A stretch of 64,000 bases of DNA from Desmodus rotundus (GCF_022682495.2 NC_071396.1:25541735-25605734); one strand, 5' to 3'; shown: positions 34,835 through 46,367, counted from the stretch's first letter. Program-made: numbers and translations. Notes: generated from the letters alone by a model not told the origin.

Positions 34835-35206
34835 TCCTAGGTACAACCCAAACAGCTCAAAGGCAGCATCCACATGCCGCAAACTGAAAAACGCTGATGA
34901 AAAAAGATTTTTAAGGTTCTAAATAAAGAGGTATACTATGTTCATGGATCAGAAGATTCTATTTTTTAAGACGTTAATTCCTCACCACGTGATCGCTGGA
35001 CACCTAACAGTCTTACACAAAATCTCAGTCAACTGTCTTAGATATCAACAAGCTAATTCTAAAATTTGTGTGAAATGTCCAAGAAATTAGAGTAGCCCAA
35101 AGCCACCTGAACAAGAGCAAAGGCCCAGTGTTTACAAAGAAAGATCCACACAGATCAGTGAGACAGAAGAGTGCAGAAATCCACTCACATGAAAAGAGTC
35201 GACTAA

Positions 35207-35385
35207 TTTTTTAATATATTCATTTTAGAGAGAGAGAAGAGAGAGAGAAAGAAATATCAATTTGTTGTTCCACGTATTGATGCATTCATTGGTTGCTTCT
35301 TGTATGTGCCCTGACTGGGGATCGAACCCACAACCTTGATGTATGGGGCTGATATTCTAATCACCTGAGCTACCTGACTAGGGCA
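35207..35385 (-). mobile_element. Ves SINE, C type, inside L1
   Basis: Reverse copy with 'tttgttgttccacg', 'gatgcattcattggttgc' and 'ccctgactggggatcgaacc'. TSD 'gtcgactaattttt' / 'gttaactaattttt' (12 of 14). L1 sequence continues on both sides, so it is younger than the L1. Confidence 0.92.
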
Positions 35386-36183
35386 AGTTAACTAATTTTT
35401 GACCAAAGGGCAAAAGCAATTCCATGAACAAAGGTCAGTATTGTCAATCAATGGCACTGGAACATTTGGACACTCACAAGCAGAAAAATGAACTCACACT
35501 TTATGCAAATGGCTCATAGACCTACATATACATTTTTTAGTTATAAAACTTCCAAGAGGAAACATGGGATAAAAGCTGATGGAATAACAAAAGCATAATC
35601 CATTTTTTTAAAAAACTGAGAAGTTGGACTTTATCAAAATTAAAATCTTAGCTCTGGAAAATAACATTGTTAAAAGAATGAAAAAACAGGCCGTCAACCG
35701 GGAGAAAATATTTTCCATGTCACCTGTATTATAAAGAACTTGAACCTAGAATCTACAGAGAACTCTTAAAACTCAACAAGAAGCAAATAAAGTACACAAT
35801 TGTGAGAACTAGGCAAAATATCTAAGGAAACACTTCAAATAAAATATAAGGATGGCACATAAGCATGTGAGAAGAGCTTGTTTGGCAACGTTGTCAATAT
35901 TTGTCATCGGGAAAATGAAAATTGAGGCCACCCGAAGGTACGCCCGCACACCTGTTACAACGGCGATGCAAACAAAGAAACAAACAAGGAAACAAAGAAG
36001 CAAACACGGAAACAAACAAACACCGGAAGCGGTGCAGGCGGCAGGAACTCTCATTCACGGCCAGTACAAATGTGCAGTGATTCCGCCGCTTTGGGAAACA
36101 GCCTGTTACAAAATTCACCACACACTTAGCGTGTTATCAAACATTCTCACTCCTAGGGGCTCACTCAAGCAAATTGCAAGTTC

Positions 36184-36185
36184 TT

Positions 36186-36220
<35 letters not shown>

Positions 36221-36241
36221 TACACACACACACACACATAC
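36184..36241. repeat. Compound (CT)n(CA)n microsatellite
   Basis: About 17 CT units followed by about 9 CA units, inside the L1 C-terminal region. Likely polymorphic. Confidence 0.95.
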
Positions 36242-36408
36242 ACCATGCCTGCAAATGAAAAGCAGCGTTTTTCACAATAGCTCCAAACTGCCAACAGGCA
36301 AGACGTGTCTTCATCAGCGACAGATGAACACATGGGACAGGTCCGCAAAAGGGAAGAACACGCAGCAGGAAGTGAGGATGGACTAGTGAGTCACTCAAAA
36401 CCATAGAG

Positions 36409-36857
36409 CAACAATTTTTAACAGGTGTGCCGTGGGAATGTTTAAAACATGCCGTCCCTGGCTATTTAGTCAGGGGCACTGACTTCTTGTTCCTTAGATT
36501 GTCAAATAAAAAAACAACAACAGCCAACACAACCATAGTTGTCTGGTATGGATGTCCTATCTTGAACTATAAATATATAGGGCATACAATAGAGCTGCAT
36601 CTAATTGGTCGCGTCGCATAATTAGGTTGCATCTCATTGGTTAATTCTTGGTACCAGAAATCCTCATACACAAGTATAGGAACCTGACTTTTTTTAAAGT
36701 CACTTTGGAGCAAAAGGGGAGGTAACTAGTATTCATATTTTTTGTAAATCAATCGGAATTATCCTCATTTTTGTCAGGTTGTCAAAAATGGAGTTTTCGG
36801 TGTGCTGCGGAATTTTAGTAGTTAATTTATGTGTGTCACGAGATGAACAAGTCACTG
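36409..36857 (+). mobile_element. hAT MITE, copy 3, long variant (449 bases)
   Basis: Starts 'caacaatttttaac' and carries the family blocks 'atttagtcaggggcactgac' and 'caacaacagccaacac'. It has about 170-180 extra interior bases (36540-36720) absent from the other copies. TSD 'ccatagag' (36401-36408) / 'ccatagat' (36858-36865), 7 of 8. The L1 frame resumes right after it. No ORF of note. Confidence 0.87.
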
Positions 36858-36905
36858 CCATAGATGAATCTTAAAAGCAACTTGCTTAGTGAAACAAGCC
36901 AGACC

Positions 36906-37334
36906 CCAAGGCACCTCCCACCCCACCCCCACCCCCCGCACTGTCTGTTCTGAATCAGTGTCTGTGGAGCAGAGCCCAAGGATCTGCCTTTTCTGACCAG
37001 TTCCCGGTGCTGCTGAGGCTCCCAACTTCAGACCACATGTGAGCGGCTGTGTTGGAACGTGTGCCCACAGCTGTTGGCCATTGGTCGCTACAGACAAACT
37101 ATAAGGAAAGGAACCAGATGGCTCACCAAGGGAAAAACGCATCGCCTATGGGAGTAGGGGGTGTAACCGCAAAAACTAACACACCTTAAATGCTTTTCTT
37201 TATATTTATCTTTTGTTTTACTGACTTGTCTCTCTGAATGGGCAGGGGCGTGGGGAACATGCTTTCACCAGTTTTATACTCTCTCGGCTTAATGCAATTA
37301 TAATGAGATAGGGGGGACCTAGTGGATGCGCTAG
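36906..37334. other. No recognised feature
   Basis: About 430 bases with a C-rich run at 36918-36940. Nothing recognised. Confidence 0.5.
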
Positions 37335-37510
37335 CTTGTGTGAATGGACTCAGAAGGCAGAGATCTCTTTCTTCTCTAGTTCTGTAACCTTGGCAACTTA
37401 CCGAACTTCTGTCTCAGTTTATCCAGCTATAAAAAATGCTAATAGTAACCAACAACCGACCTGACCCTGCACAAGAGCTCAGTAAATGGGCGTTTTTACT
37501 CTTGTAGTTC
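37335..37510 (+). repeat. MIR SINE
   Basis: 'gttctgtaaccttggcaac', 'cttctgtctcagtttatcc' and 'gctcagtaaatggg' follow the MIR core and 3' end. Confidence 0.75.
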
Positions 37511-37969
37511 AGTCTGCGAAATAATATAAAATGAGGTTTTGTTCAGGATGTGCCTAATTGCTTTGGAAAGAAGAACATGTCTTCCACCCCGTTGCTAGGG
37601 AAATACAAATTTCACCGAGTGACTGAATAAAACATTTTCGGGGGCTTGGGGAAAATGTTTCCATGTTGCTAGAAGCAATTGAATAATTTTCTTCTTCTCC
37701 TGACAAAGTTCCTATTTTTGAAATGCTACACCAACATAGCATTTTCTAAAAGCTCTTCCTCCTTTTTATTTTGGCAATCAAAATCTTCTCCAATAAGTGT
37801 AAAAGATACAGCAGTATTTTGTTAATCTTATGTATGGAAAAGATGGTTGATTGATCTCGATTGGAAGTTACCCTCAAAATACAATTTATAATTGTAATCT
37901 TTATCCAAATATAAACACAAAGTAAAAAGCATTTGATTATAATAGAAAAATTAATCAAGGCATTATTTG
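37511..37969. other. No recognised feature, AT-rich
   Basis: About 460 bases. Frames of 62-70 codons only. Confidence 0.5.
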
Positions 37970-38172
37970 GCCCTGGCTGGTGTGCTCAGTGGGTTGATCA
38001 CCGGCTTGTGAACCAAAGGGTTGCTGGTTCGATTCCCAGTCAGGGCCCATGCCTGGGTTGCAGGCCAGATCCCCAGTAGGGGGCGCACCAGAGGCAACCA
38101 CACATTGATGCTTCTCTCCCTCTCTTTCTCCCTCCCTTCTCCTCTGTCTAAAAATAAATAAATAAAATCTTT
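37970..38172 (+). mobile_element. Ves SINE, A type
   Basis: Complete A copy with one base missing in the A box ('ggtgtgctcagtggg'). Tail AAATAAAT and TCTTT present. Confidence 0.92.
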
Positions 38173-38396
38173 TACAAAATATTGGTTTGGTTTAGTGGTG
38201 ATGGACTCCTTTAGTTTTTTCTTATCTGCAAAGCTCTTTATTTGTCCAACCATTCTAAATGATAGCTTTGCTGGGTAGAGTCATCTTGGTTGTAGGTATT
38301 TGCTTTTCATCACTCCGAATATTTCTTACCAGTCCCTCCTGCCCTGCAAAGTTTCTGTTGAGAAATCAGCTGACAATCTTATGGGAGCTCCTAAAT
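38173..38396. repeat. Interspersed repeat, probably L1-related
   Basis: 'atgatagctttgctgggtag' and 'gcaaagtttctgttgagaaa' with 'tcagctgacaatcttatggg' form a run I recognise as a common mammalian interspersed repeat. I think it is from an L1 5' region, but I am not sure of family or strand. Confidence 0.45.
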
Positions 38397-39043
38397 TAGA
38401 ATGAGTCAAAATTAAATATAAAACGTACCCCCCCACACACATACACACACAAGTCACATTTCAAGTGTTCAGCATTCACGCACGCATGACAAATGGCTAC
38501 TGTATCTACTCCACTGGGCATGCGCACGGGAACATCATCATCACCACACAAAGTTTGGTCAGAGAGCTCTTGGACGCCAGTCAGAAACATTGCTTTTTAT
38601 CTCTGTGTCCTTTTGAGAACTGTTTGGAGTGCTTAGCACTTTTTCCATAACGCTCGCTTCCCGTCGCAACAAATGACACAGTTGAACTGACGTGTCCTCC
38701 TGGGGTCCTAAGAGTAGCTCCAAATGCGCAGAAAGCTGGTCACAGGGGACAGCTGCAGCTCCCTGAAGGCCCACAGATGGAATTCAATTAAAGATAACTT
38801 TGCACCTGCTTACTTGCTGAACATGACCGAGCTAGGGAAATGGGCTTCTGCGCCATTCCCAGAGTCCACTCACCCAGTCACCCTCTCCCCACAGGGCGCC
38901 CTGCAGTGCACCCCGCAGCACACCTGGGCTGCTTTCCCTAAAGCATTGTGGGAGACAAATTGGGCCCATATGGTTGAAATGCTAACTCGATGAACTATAC
39001 AGGGTGCTTGTTCAAGTCAGTTTCTTTCTCAAGAAATTAAACA
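38397..39043. other. No recognised feature
   Basis: About 650 bases with a C/CA run at 38429-38452. Nothing recognised. Confidence 0.5.
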
Positions 39044-39179
39044 AGCCCTGGCCCAGTAGCTCAGTTGGTTCAAGCATCGTCCTGATACGTGAAGGTGGAG
39101 GGTTCCATCCCCAGTCAGGGCACATGCAAGCAATCCACCAATGAATGTGTCAATAAGTGAGGCAACAAATAGATGTGGT

Positions 39180-39212
<33 letters not shown>

Positions 39213-39258
39213 CCCCCCCTTCCTCTCTCTCTAAAAACAAAAATTATTTTTAAAAACA
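39044..39258 (+). mobile_element. Ves SINE, C type, with CT microsatellite
   Basis: Head 'agccctggcccagtagctcag', middle 'cacatgcaagcaatccacc', and a pure CT run at about 39186-39212 inside the body. Confidence 0.9.
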
Positions 39259-39855
39259 CTAAGTGTAAGCTCATTTTCAGAAGCGAGATACTTGGATCAG
39301 ACCCCAGGCACTGCAGGGGTGCTGAGAACTCAGGAGCAGATGAGGGAGGCTGGGGACGTTCTGTGATTGGATCGCAAGCCCGAGTTGGAAAGGCAGGGGG
39401 GTTTGGCCTGCCCACGTGCCACAGGAGCACGTGAGCTCACAGAGGCAGTCATGGGAAAGCGGTTCCCATAGAGCCACGGAAAGCCCCCCGAGACTCACTT
39501 TTCACAGGCGCAGGGCAGCAGCAGCGTGGGGCTCACAGGCAAGCCTTGGGTTTTGCTCGGTGGCGAGGAGTTCAAAAGGGAGCGTGTGGGAGGGCCTGAG
39601 GATGACGTTCAGAATGACATGTAGGGAAACCAACAGGTGACAGTGGTCTGTCTGAGAGACAGACACCTCTCTGCTATGAGACCCTGAGAGCATCCAGCTG
39701 GGTCTCTGGAATATCCTGGGACTCAGGTGCCCCATAAATTCAGGAATAATAAGCAACATGTAGTCAGCTAAGGGGAATCTCCCTGTTCTATGCCCCATAA
39801 CTCAGTCTTTCTGGAAGTGTGGATAATGATGGTGATGTTCTTTGAAAAAGTGTCT
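39259..39855. other. No recognised feature
   Basis: About 600 bases. Frames of 74-98 codons on both strands, no domain. Confidence 0.5.
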
Positions 39856-40052
39856 AGCCCTGGCTGGGTGGCTCACTTGGTTGGAATGTCATCCCTAAAC
39901 TGAAAGATCGGGGGTTCGATTCCCGGTCAGGGCACATACCTAAGGCGCAAGTTCGATAGCTGGTTGAAGCTGGTATGGGAGGCAAGCAATCGATGTTTCT
40001 CTCTCTCCCTCCTTTTGTCTCTCTCTAATATCAATAAATATGTTTTTTTAAA
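39856..40052 (+). mobile_element. Ves SINE, B type
   Basis: Head 'agccctggctgggtggctcac', B-box 'ggttcgattcccgg', A-rich end. 'tgtctag' occurs at both edges and may be the TSD. Confidence 0.9.
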
Positions 40053-40961
40053 TGTCTAGAGAGAGAAAACAGGCATGCATTGCTCGGAGAGGTGTCCATA
40101 TGGGGGCAGTGCCCGGGTGATGCCCTCTGTACTCCAGGCTGAGCCTCTCATGCCCAGCCATCTCCTGGGCCTTACTAGGCTCACTAGGGATTCTGTGTCA
40201 TGACACCCCAGGAATTTGGAGCCACCACGTCTGCAGGACCGCCTCGGGCACAGTCCCAGGGGAGGTGGCATTAGATGCTGCTAGCTGTGTGTGGATTCAG
40301 AACAGGACAAGTTTGTTATGAGGCTCAAAGGCACAATGGAACCTCGATAGGAGAACACACAGGGTTTCCTTCTTTGAAAGGGAGAATCTGACTTTGGGTT
40401 TATCTCATAGACACCTGGCATAATGGCCTCGTACCCAGAAAGCCCCTGTCCCTCTGTCTCCTGGAGGGATAGACACCTTCACTTTATCCACCTGACTTGT
40501 TATTCATCATGGGAAAGCCTCCTGGTCCAGTCTCTAGGGAACTCGCAGACCTGCTATCCATTTGGGGACAGATTACTGACTGTCTCCTGATTCTACCGGG
40601 GAAATAAATCTACATACCTGGAGTTACTCAGCAATTCTTTGGACAAACGTAGTATTTTTTTAAATTAAACATTTCTTGAAGAAGCAGCAGAATGCCTACT
40701 TCATGTGAGCTCCCATTGAAGACATTAATGCCCCCTGTCTAGCGTGGGACTTTTTTCCTGTCATTGTGCTTTGGTTGGGTGGGGACCAGGAAAGCAGAGG
40801 CAGGATGAGGGCACCTGAGACAACCTCCTTGGTTCAGCTCAAGGCCAACCATCTGGGAGTCCCAACCCCCCTGGCCCGGGTGTAGGCAGGTATTTCTCCT
40901 TGCGTATACAGCTTATCTTCACTGTGGCCATCTGATAGGAAATATCCTGCTTACAATAATA
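40053..40961. other. No recognised feature
   Basis: About 910 bases of ordinary composition. Nothing recognised. Confidence 0.5.
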
Positions 40962-40976
40962 AAATAATGAGACATG

Positions 40977-41191
40977 GCCCTGGCTGGTGTGGCTCAGTTG
41001 GTTGGAGCGTCATCCCATAGACCAAAAGGTCATGGGTATGATTCCCAGTCAGGGCACATACCCAGGCTATGGGTTCTCTTCCCGGTCCCAGCATGTGGGA
41101 GAGGCAACCGATCAATGTTTCTCTCTCACATCCATATTTCTGACCCTTCCCCTCTGTCAAAAAAATAATAATAATGCAAAAAAATACAAAT
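40977..41191 (+). mobile_element. Ves SINE, B type
   Basis: Head 'gccctggctggtgtggctcag', 'ggttggagcgtcatccc', and a short AAT-repeat tail. Perfect 15-base TSD 'aaataatgagacatg' at 40962-40976 and 41192-41206. Confidence 0.95.
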
Positions 41192-41206
41192 AAATAATGA
41201 GACATG

Positions 41207-41716
41207 AAAAAAGAAAAAAGAGAGGTGGAGAGTGAAGAGGAAGTGTAGCGAGGGCTTCCTTTATCATCTGGGATAATTACAATAAATCTATCCTCCCCGG
41301 ACAGGTCTCTCCCATTGCCTTGCTGTCCACCAAACATCAGGAGGAGTCTGTTCTCTTTCTCACTTTACAGAAAGGCCCAGAGAGAGGGGCTTCAGCTTGT
41401 CTAGATTAGTTCTGTGAACACCTCATTGCTTATCTTTGACTTCCCCCTAAATCAGGAGCAGATGTTTTCATGAAAGACACTCCTTTTCCACATCCTTGTC
41501 TCCCTTGAAGACCTCCACTGAAACCCCACGCAACAGCCCAGTCAGTTTGGACCAGATGGGCTGGGCGAGGGAGCGGGGCCTCTCTCAAGGGGGCGGGGCC
41601 TCTCTCGGCCTGAGCATTCTGCATGGGGGCCTTCCTATTAAGGTCTGGGTTTCCGATCCAGGAGCATCTGAAAGACACCAGGCAGCTTCTCCTCTTCCAG
41701 ATGTTCCTCTGTTTAG
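41207..41716. other. No recognised gene; small GC tandem repeat
   Basis: A 14-base unit 'gcggggcctctctc' occurs twice, at about 41573 and 41592. GGGGCGGGG-like boxes could bind SP1-type factors, but there is no other promoter evidence. Confidence 0.5.
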
Positions 41717-41731
41717 TTCCTCTGTTTATTC

Positions 41732-41942
41732 TCTTCCTGATTTTTTTTAAGCCTCAATCTTCATTGCTTTACAGAGAGAGAGAAACATTAATATGAGAGA
41801 AACATCGATTGTTTGTCTCTCCTGGGCTCCCCGACTGGGGATCCAACCCGCAACCTAGGCATGTGCCCTGATCGGGGATCGAACCTGTAACCTTTTGATG
41901 TACAGGATGATGCTCCAACCGACTGAGCCACTCAGCCAGGGC
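41732..41942 (-). mobile_element. Ves SINE, B type
   Basis: Reverse copy with two antisense B-box blocks ('ggggatccaacccgc', 'ggggatcgaacctg') and an intact inverted head ending 'cactcagccagggct'. Perfect 15-base TSD 'ttcctctgtttattc' at 41717-41731 and 41943-41957. Confidence 0.95.
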
Positions 41943-41964
41943 TTCCTCTGTTTATTCCCGGATG

Positions 41965-42403
41965 ACGCTGGTAGCAGGCAGGATAATGTTCCCCAAAGAT
42001 GATGTCCCGGTACTCGTGCCTGGGTACTGCGTCTGTTACCTTACACAGAAAAGGGACTTTGTGGATGTGATGAAGTTAAGGATCTTGGGCTGGGAGATTT
42101 TCCTGACTTACCTGGCGCACCCAGTCTAATCAGAGAAGTCCTTATAAGTTACAGAAGGACGCAGGTGTCACAGAAGGAGCATGAGTGATCTGGGGGCGTG
42201 AACAAGGACTGTGTGCAGCTTCCAGAAACCAGAAAAGGCAAAACGTAGATGGTCCCCTAGAACTTCCAGAAGGAAAACACCACAGCTGATATCTTCATCT
42301 CAGGGCTGTTTACCTCCAGAACTGTAGGCGGATAGATTCGTATTGTTTCAAGCCACTAATTTTGTGCTAATTGGCTGCAGCAGCCGTAGAGAGCTAATAT
42401 GAG
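41965..42403 (+). mobile_element. MaLR-like solo LTR
   Basis: Ordered blocks 'taatgttccccaaagatgatg', 'tccttataagttacagaagg', 'cctccagaactgtaggcgg', 'tgtttcaagccactaatttt' and 'agagctaatatgag' match the MST/MLT1 kind of MaLR LTR. No internal retroviral sequence is next to it. Family name from memory. Confidence 0.6.
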
Positions 42404-42569
42404 ATTAGAAATATTTGACTTGGCTAGATAGCAATATTATAAATAATAATCATCTGTAAACAGACTTATTCTTTATGCTTATTTACCATGTAGTAAAATC
42501 ATTATACAAATCGTTAAATATTTAGTATGTGAACCTTGTAAAAGTTTTGTTTTAAAATTATAATGCTAT

Positions 42570-42775
42570 GCCCCGGCTGGTGTGGCTCAGTGGATTGAGC
42601 GCAGGCCTGCGAACCAAAGAGTTGCCGGTTCGATTCCCAGTCAGGGCACATGCCTGGGTTGCGGACCAGGTCCCCAGTAGGGGGCGTGTGAGAGGCAACC
42701 ACACAGTGATGTTTCCCTCCCTTTCTTTCTCCCTCCCTTCCCCTCTCTCTAAAAATAACTAAGTAAAATCTTTTA
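42570..42775 (+). mobile_element. Ves SINE, A type, near-consensus
   Basis: 'ccccggctggtgtggctcag', 'gattgagcgcaggcctgcg', 'cccagtagggggcgtgtgag' and a TCTTT end. Among the least diverged A copies here. No clear TSD seen. Confidence 0.94.
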
Positions 42776-43010
42776 AAAAAATTTTAAAGAAGTACAATTG
42801 GTAGTTACCAAATAGAAGGATGTAAAGTACAGCACAGGGAATATAGTCAATAATATTGTAATAACTACGTAAGCTGCCAGATAAGTATGAGATTTATCAG
42901 GATGATCACTGAGTAAATTATATCATGTCCAATTCCTGGGCTGTACACTAGACACTAATATAATATCATATATCAATTGTAATTGAAAAATAAAAAATGA
43001 TATATAGTTT
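42776..43010 (+). mobile_element. L1 3' end
   Basis: 'ggatgtaaagtacagcacag', then 'gaatatagtcaataatattg', and a final 'caattgtaattgaaaaat' are a recognisable sense L1 3' UTR ending in an A-rich tail. 5' truncated; the Ves lies directly on its 5' side. Confidence 0.82.
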
Positions 43011-43093
43011 TTTAATCTGCCAAGGAGAATTAAAAATATGTGAATTTTTCCTATGTGGGAAAAATGAAGGAAGGAAAGAATGAGAAAGGATTT

Positions 43094-43410
43094 ACAGTTG
43101 ACCGTTAAACAACACAGGGGTTAGGGATGCTGACCCCCCCAGCACAGTAGAAAATTCTCATGTAACTCTCGTTTCCCCAAAACTGAACTACCAATAGTCT
43201 CGTGTCGCCTGGAAGTCATAAACAGTTGATTAACCCATATTTGTATGGTGTACATATTATATACAATATTCTTACAATAAAGCAAGATAAAAGGAAGAAT
43301 ATGTTATTAAGAAAATTATAAGGAAGAGAAAATACATTTACTGTATTAATTGAAAAAAACCCATGTATAAGTGGACCCACCGGGTTGGAACCCGCGTTGT
43401 TCAAAGGTTA
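43094..43410 (-). mobile_element. Tigger-like (Tc1/mariner superfamily) MITE
   Basis: Ends are inverted repeats ('cagttgaccgttaaacaac' at the left; 'gttgttcaaaggtta' at the right), about 13 of 18 matched. The interior ('tacaatattcttacaataaag') matches a common mammalian non-autonomous element. I would place it with Tigger-type elements. About 315 bases, no ORF. Confidence 0.6.
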
Positions 43411-44636
43411 GCCGGGTTCTGCGTCCTTCCCACCTCCCCACTACCCTTACTCCCCCCCAGGACAAAAGAATGGCGATCTGATTGGGTGCATTCTGGAGAG
43501 AAATGGCCACACACAGAGATGAAAGTGCCCTCCCCCACCCCCGGCATCAGCGACTGCTCTCAGAGAGGTACCTGTCCCTTGCAACCTCGCGCACCCTGAC
43601 GGCAGACCCTGATCCCTGGGTGTGACACTGAGCCTCCCCTGTCCTTCACCTCCCTGGCCACAATAATGGCTGCAAAGGCTCAAGTTGGCCCTATTCAAAG
43701 TGTCCCTCAAGACTTCCAAATGGAAGGCAGGACACAGGCACGTCCTTTCCCCTTGGGCAGCAATGTGTGAGGAAGTGAGCGCAGATGTGCCCGCACCGCG
43801 CTTGTCTTGCTTGTCTGGAAGACAGCGCAGGGCAGGAAGAGCCGGCCAGTAGGCAGGGAGCCAGCCAGCCCCCGTGTCCAGGAGCCGCCAGCGATAAGCC
43901 TGTCTTTCCTCCTGGCCATAGTTAGTAAGTCTGTATTTTGGCAGGCTGAACTGTGTCCTAACCACTTGTCCCCAGAATGGGCTGTTACTGAACCACAGCC
44001 CCAGTGGACGCAAATGCGTCCCGGTTACAAGGTGGGCCTCCTCCCCAGTCGGTTCTGTCTTGCGTTGTCTGTAGTGGCAACACGTTCTCAGGTCACCTGG
44101 CAGTCGGCTATGAGTGCACATGTCTTGGAATGACTTTTACCCTTACCAGAAGGCTCCCGGATGGGTACGAGGCAGTATTGTCTTTCTGAGGCCAGCAGCT
44201 TGCATGCACAAAGGTGTCAAGAAGCAGCCAGCGTGTAAGAGTCCATTGGCATCGAACTCAAAGACCCAGCTAAGAACGTGCATTATTTGCTTTGCTGGAA
44301 CTATTTCCACGTGTTTACTTTTACTAGAGGTGAGGCAAGTACGAATGATTGAGCTGGGACGGGATTCATGTATGGCCAACTTCCTTGGAATAAATAGTAT
44401 ACTAATCCATTCACATATCTAATAGAAGCTCATTTCATTACGCCCTTTATAGAAGATTGGGCATTTAGCATGCACTTATTTTTTTGTCCAAATCCATCAC
44501 CTTGCCAGGCTGTTGTCAACAAAAATACACAGGGTTCGAGTTGGAGATGATTACTAATATTTCACAGAAAATGTTAATGCTGAATGCATGGGAAAATGTC
44601 CAACCAAGGAGTTCCTAATTCAAGAAGTAAATTTGC
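43411..44636. other. No recognised gene; holds a 224-codon reverse frame
   Basis: About 1.2 kb, GC-rich. The reverse frame 43447-44121 is the longest one clear of repeats I could name. It shows no signal peptide, membrane run or domain, and overlapping frames exist on the other strand. It is not called a gene. Confidence 0.45.
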
Positions 44637-44850
44637 AGCCTGGCTGGTGTGGCTCAGTGGATTGAGTGCTGGCCTGCAAACCAAAGGGTCGCCAGTTTGA
44701 TTCCCGGTCAGGGCACATGCCTGGGTTGTGGGCCAGGTTCCCAGTAGGGGGTGCGTGAGAGGCAACCACACATTGATGTTTCTCTCCCTCTCTTTCTCTC
44801 TCCTTTCCCCTCTCTGTAACAATGAATAAATAAATAATACAATCTTTAAA
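44637..44850 (+). mobile_element. Ves SINE, A type
   Basis: Complete A copy from 'agcctggctggtgtggctcag' to AATAAATAAAT and TCTTT. Confidence 0.93.
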
Positions 44851-45607
44851 TATATTTACAACCAGGAGCACGCCATGAGAGAGAGTTCAGTGTTGGAAGG
44901 CTATCGCATATCTTGTGTTACCTTAGTGTCTTAAGGAGGATTGGAGGTGTGCTCTTGTGAGAGAACTTGTCACAAAAGACAAAGCTCATCATCACATGAT
45001 GGAAGAGCCACCTCCTGGGACCTATCCCGACTTAGTTTTCAGAATGCTTAGTGTCTCCACGTTTGGAAAGTCCTCAAATGCACTCCTGCAATGGAGCAAT
45101 AAATTAAGTCGCTCAAATGACTACGACATTGGATTTGACTTGAGGATTGTATGGACACGCTTGTACAAGTTCAGAGGGAGTTTGGATCCCTTTGAACTTC
45201 TTCACCATCCCCCCGTCCGAGCTACTCCCCGGACTGGGTCCCTGGGTCCCGTTGGGAGCCTGTCCCTCTACTTCTCTCCTCTCCTGGCGACTTGCCCTGC
45301 TGGACCGGCAGTGCGCATGCTCAGGGCAGTCTCGCTTGCCTGAATGCTTCTGCTGCGCCCTGCGTTTCCCCAGTGACATTCAGCGGCTCCACCAGACGGC
45401 AAACGCACAGGCCAGAGCTTCATACACACCACAGCTGCGCTGCACACCGCTCGGCTGAACACCGCTCGGCTGAACAGGAAGGCGTATGTTGTCTAGTCCA
45501 ATAAATCCAGCCACACAGTGGGCAGGGCTAGGCCTGAGGGGAACCGCTAGGGACAGAAAACCAGGCCAGTAGAGCAATCTGGTCCTTCAAATATGACATT
45601 TCTCATT
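44851..45607. other. No recognised gene; 15-base direct repeat
   Basis: About 760 bases. 'caccgctcggctgaa' occurs twice in a row at about 45446-45475. A frame of 128 codons at 44957-45343 has no motif. Confidence 0.5.
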
Positions 45608-45830
45608 ACCCGATTTTTTTTAACTTTAGTTTTATTGTTGACACTATTCCGGATGTCCCCATTTCCCCCCCTCCACCCAGCCCATGGCCCCTTATCCCTC
45701 TGGCCATCCCCTCACTGTTGTCTGCGTCTGGGAGACGTATCTAGTCCTTTGACTAATCCCTTTACCTTCCTACATGCAGTCCCCCCTCCCCTCTGACAGA
45801 TGTCATTCTGCTCCATGTCTTTTGATGTTT
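45608..45830 (-). mobile_element. L1 3' UTR
   Basis: T-rich left edge, then the C-rich antisense 3' UTR ('ccccatttccccccctccac'), matching the layout at 60335 and 62908. No ORF2 part retained. Confidence 0.65.
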
Positions 45831-46365
45831 AGGAACTGTTTTCAATTTGAAAGAAGAGGTGGGGAAATAGCACACAGCCTGAAGCTCACCTTCCCAGTAG
45901 ACTCTGGGTCCTCCCACAGGGCTGCCTTTGCAATTCATTATTTCCTCAACAGCACCTGTGTTGAGAAAGCAGGAGGTTGAATTCCATCAGGTTGCAGGTT
46001 TTCTTGGAGCCCTTACAGCCTGAGAGCAGCAGAGCCTTCCGCCGTCTGCACCTTCCCAGGACAGGGGCAGAAGCACAGGCCACGGTCACCTCAGCGGCTT
46101 ACTAGATCTCGGCAAGTGGGAATGGCCAATTATATGAGAAAAGTTCGGATGCCGCCAGAGTCTCGCTTTGCTATTGACTACGTGACGAGGAAACACCCCT
46201 CCCCAATCACAGTGTTGGCAGTGACCCCTCTTCCTAGAGCTGCTCTGAGAAATTGGTCCAATACAAATGCTTTTCAATCAGGCGTGTTTCCAGCAGCTGT
46301 AAGAAGCCGAAAAGAAAAGGGATGTTATGACACCTTTGGGCCACATATTATTAGGCAGTTGCACG
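45831..46365. other. No recognised feature
   Basis: About 535 bases. Nothing recognised. Confidence 0.5.
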
Positions 46366-46367
46366 TA

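Larger units (their letters stand above)
33262..36905 (+). mobile_element. Decayed L1 ORF2, broken by later insertions
   Basis: About 3.6 kb of old sense L1. 'gggcagaaatcatataatta' and 'ggaatcagtaagagaaaaac' match the endonuclease-RT junction. 'gaatctaccagaaaaaccta' lies just past the catalytic site, where the FADD equivalent reads 'PRQHD' (34488-34766 frame), so catalysis is lost. About 80 bases look deleted near 34560. The C-terminal part runs to 36905 ('gtgaaacaagccagac'). Interrupted by a Ves (35207), a CT/CA tract and a hAT MITE (36409). Many stops. Confidence 0.85.

Noticed and set aside
41573..41607. GC-box promoter
   Set aside because: Two tandem 14-base units with GGGGC motifs but no TATA, CpG island or downstream gene; more simply a small tandem duplication.
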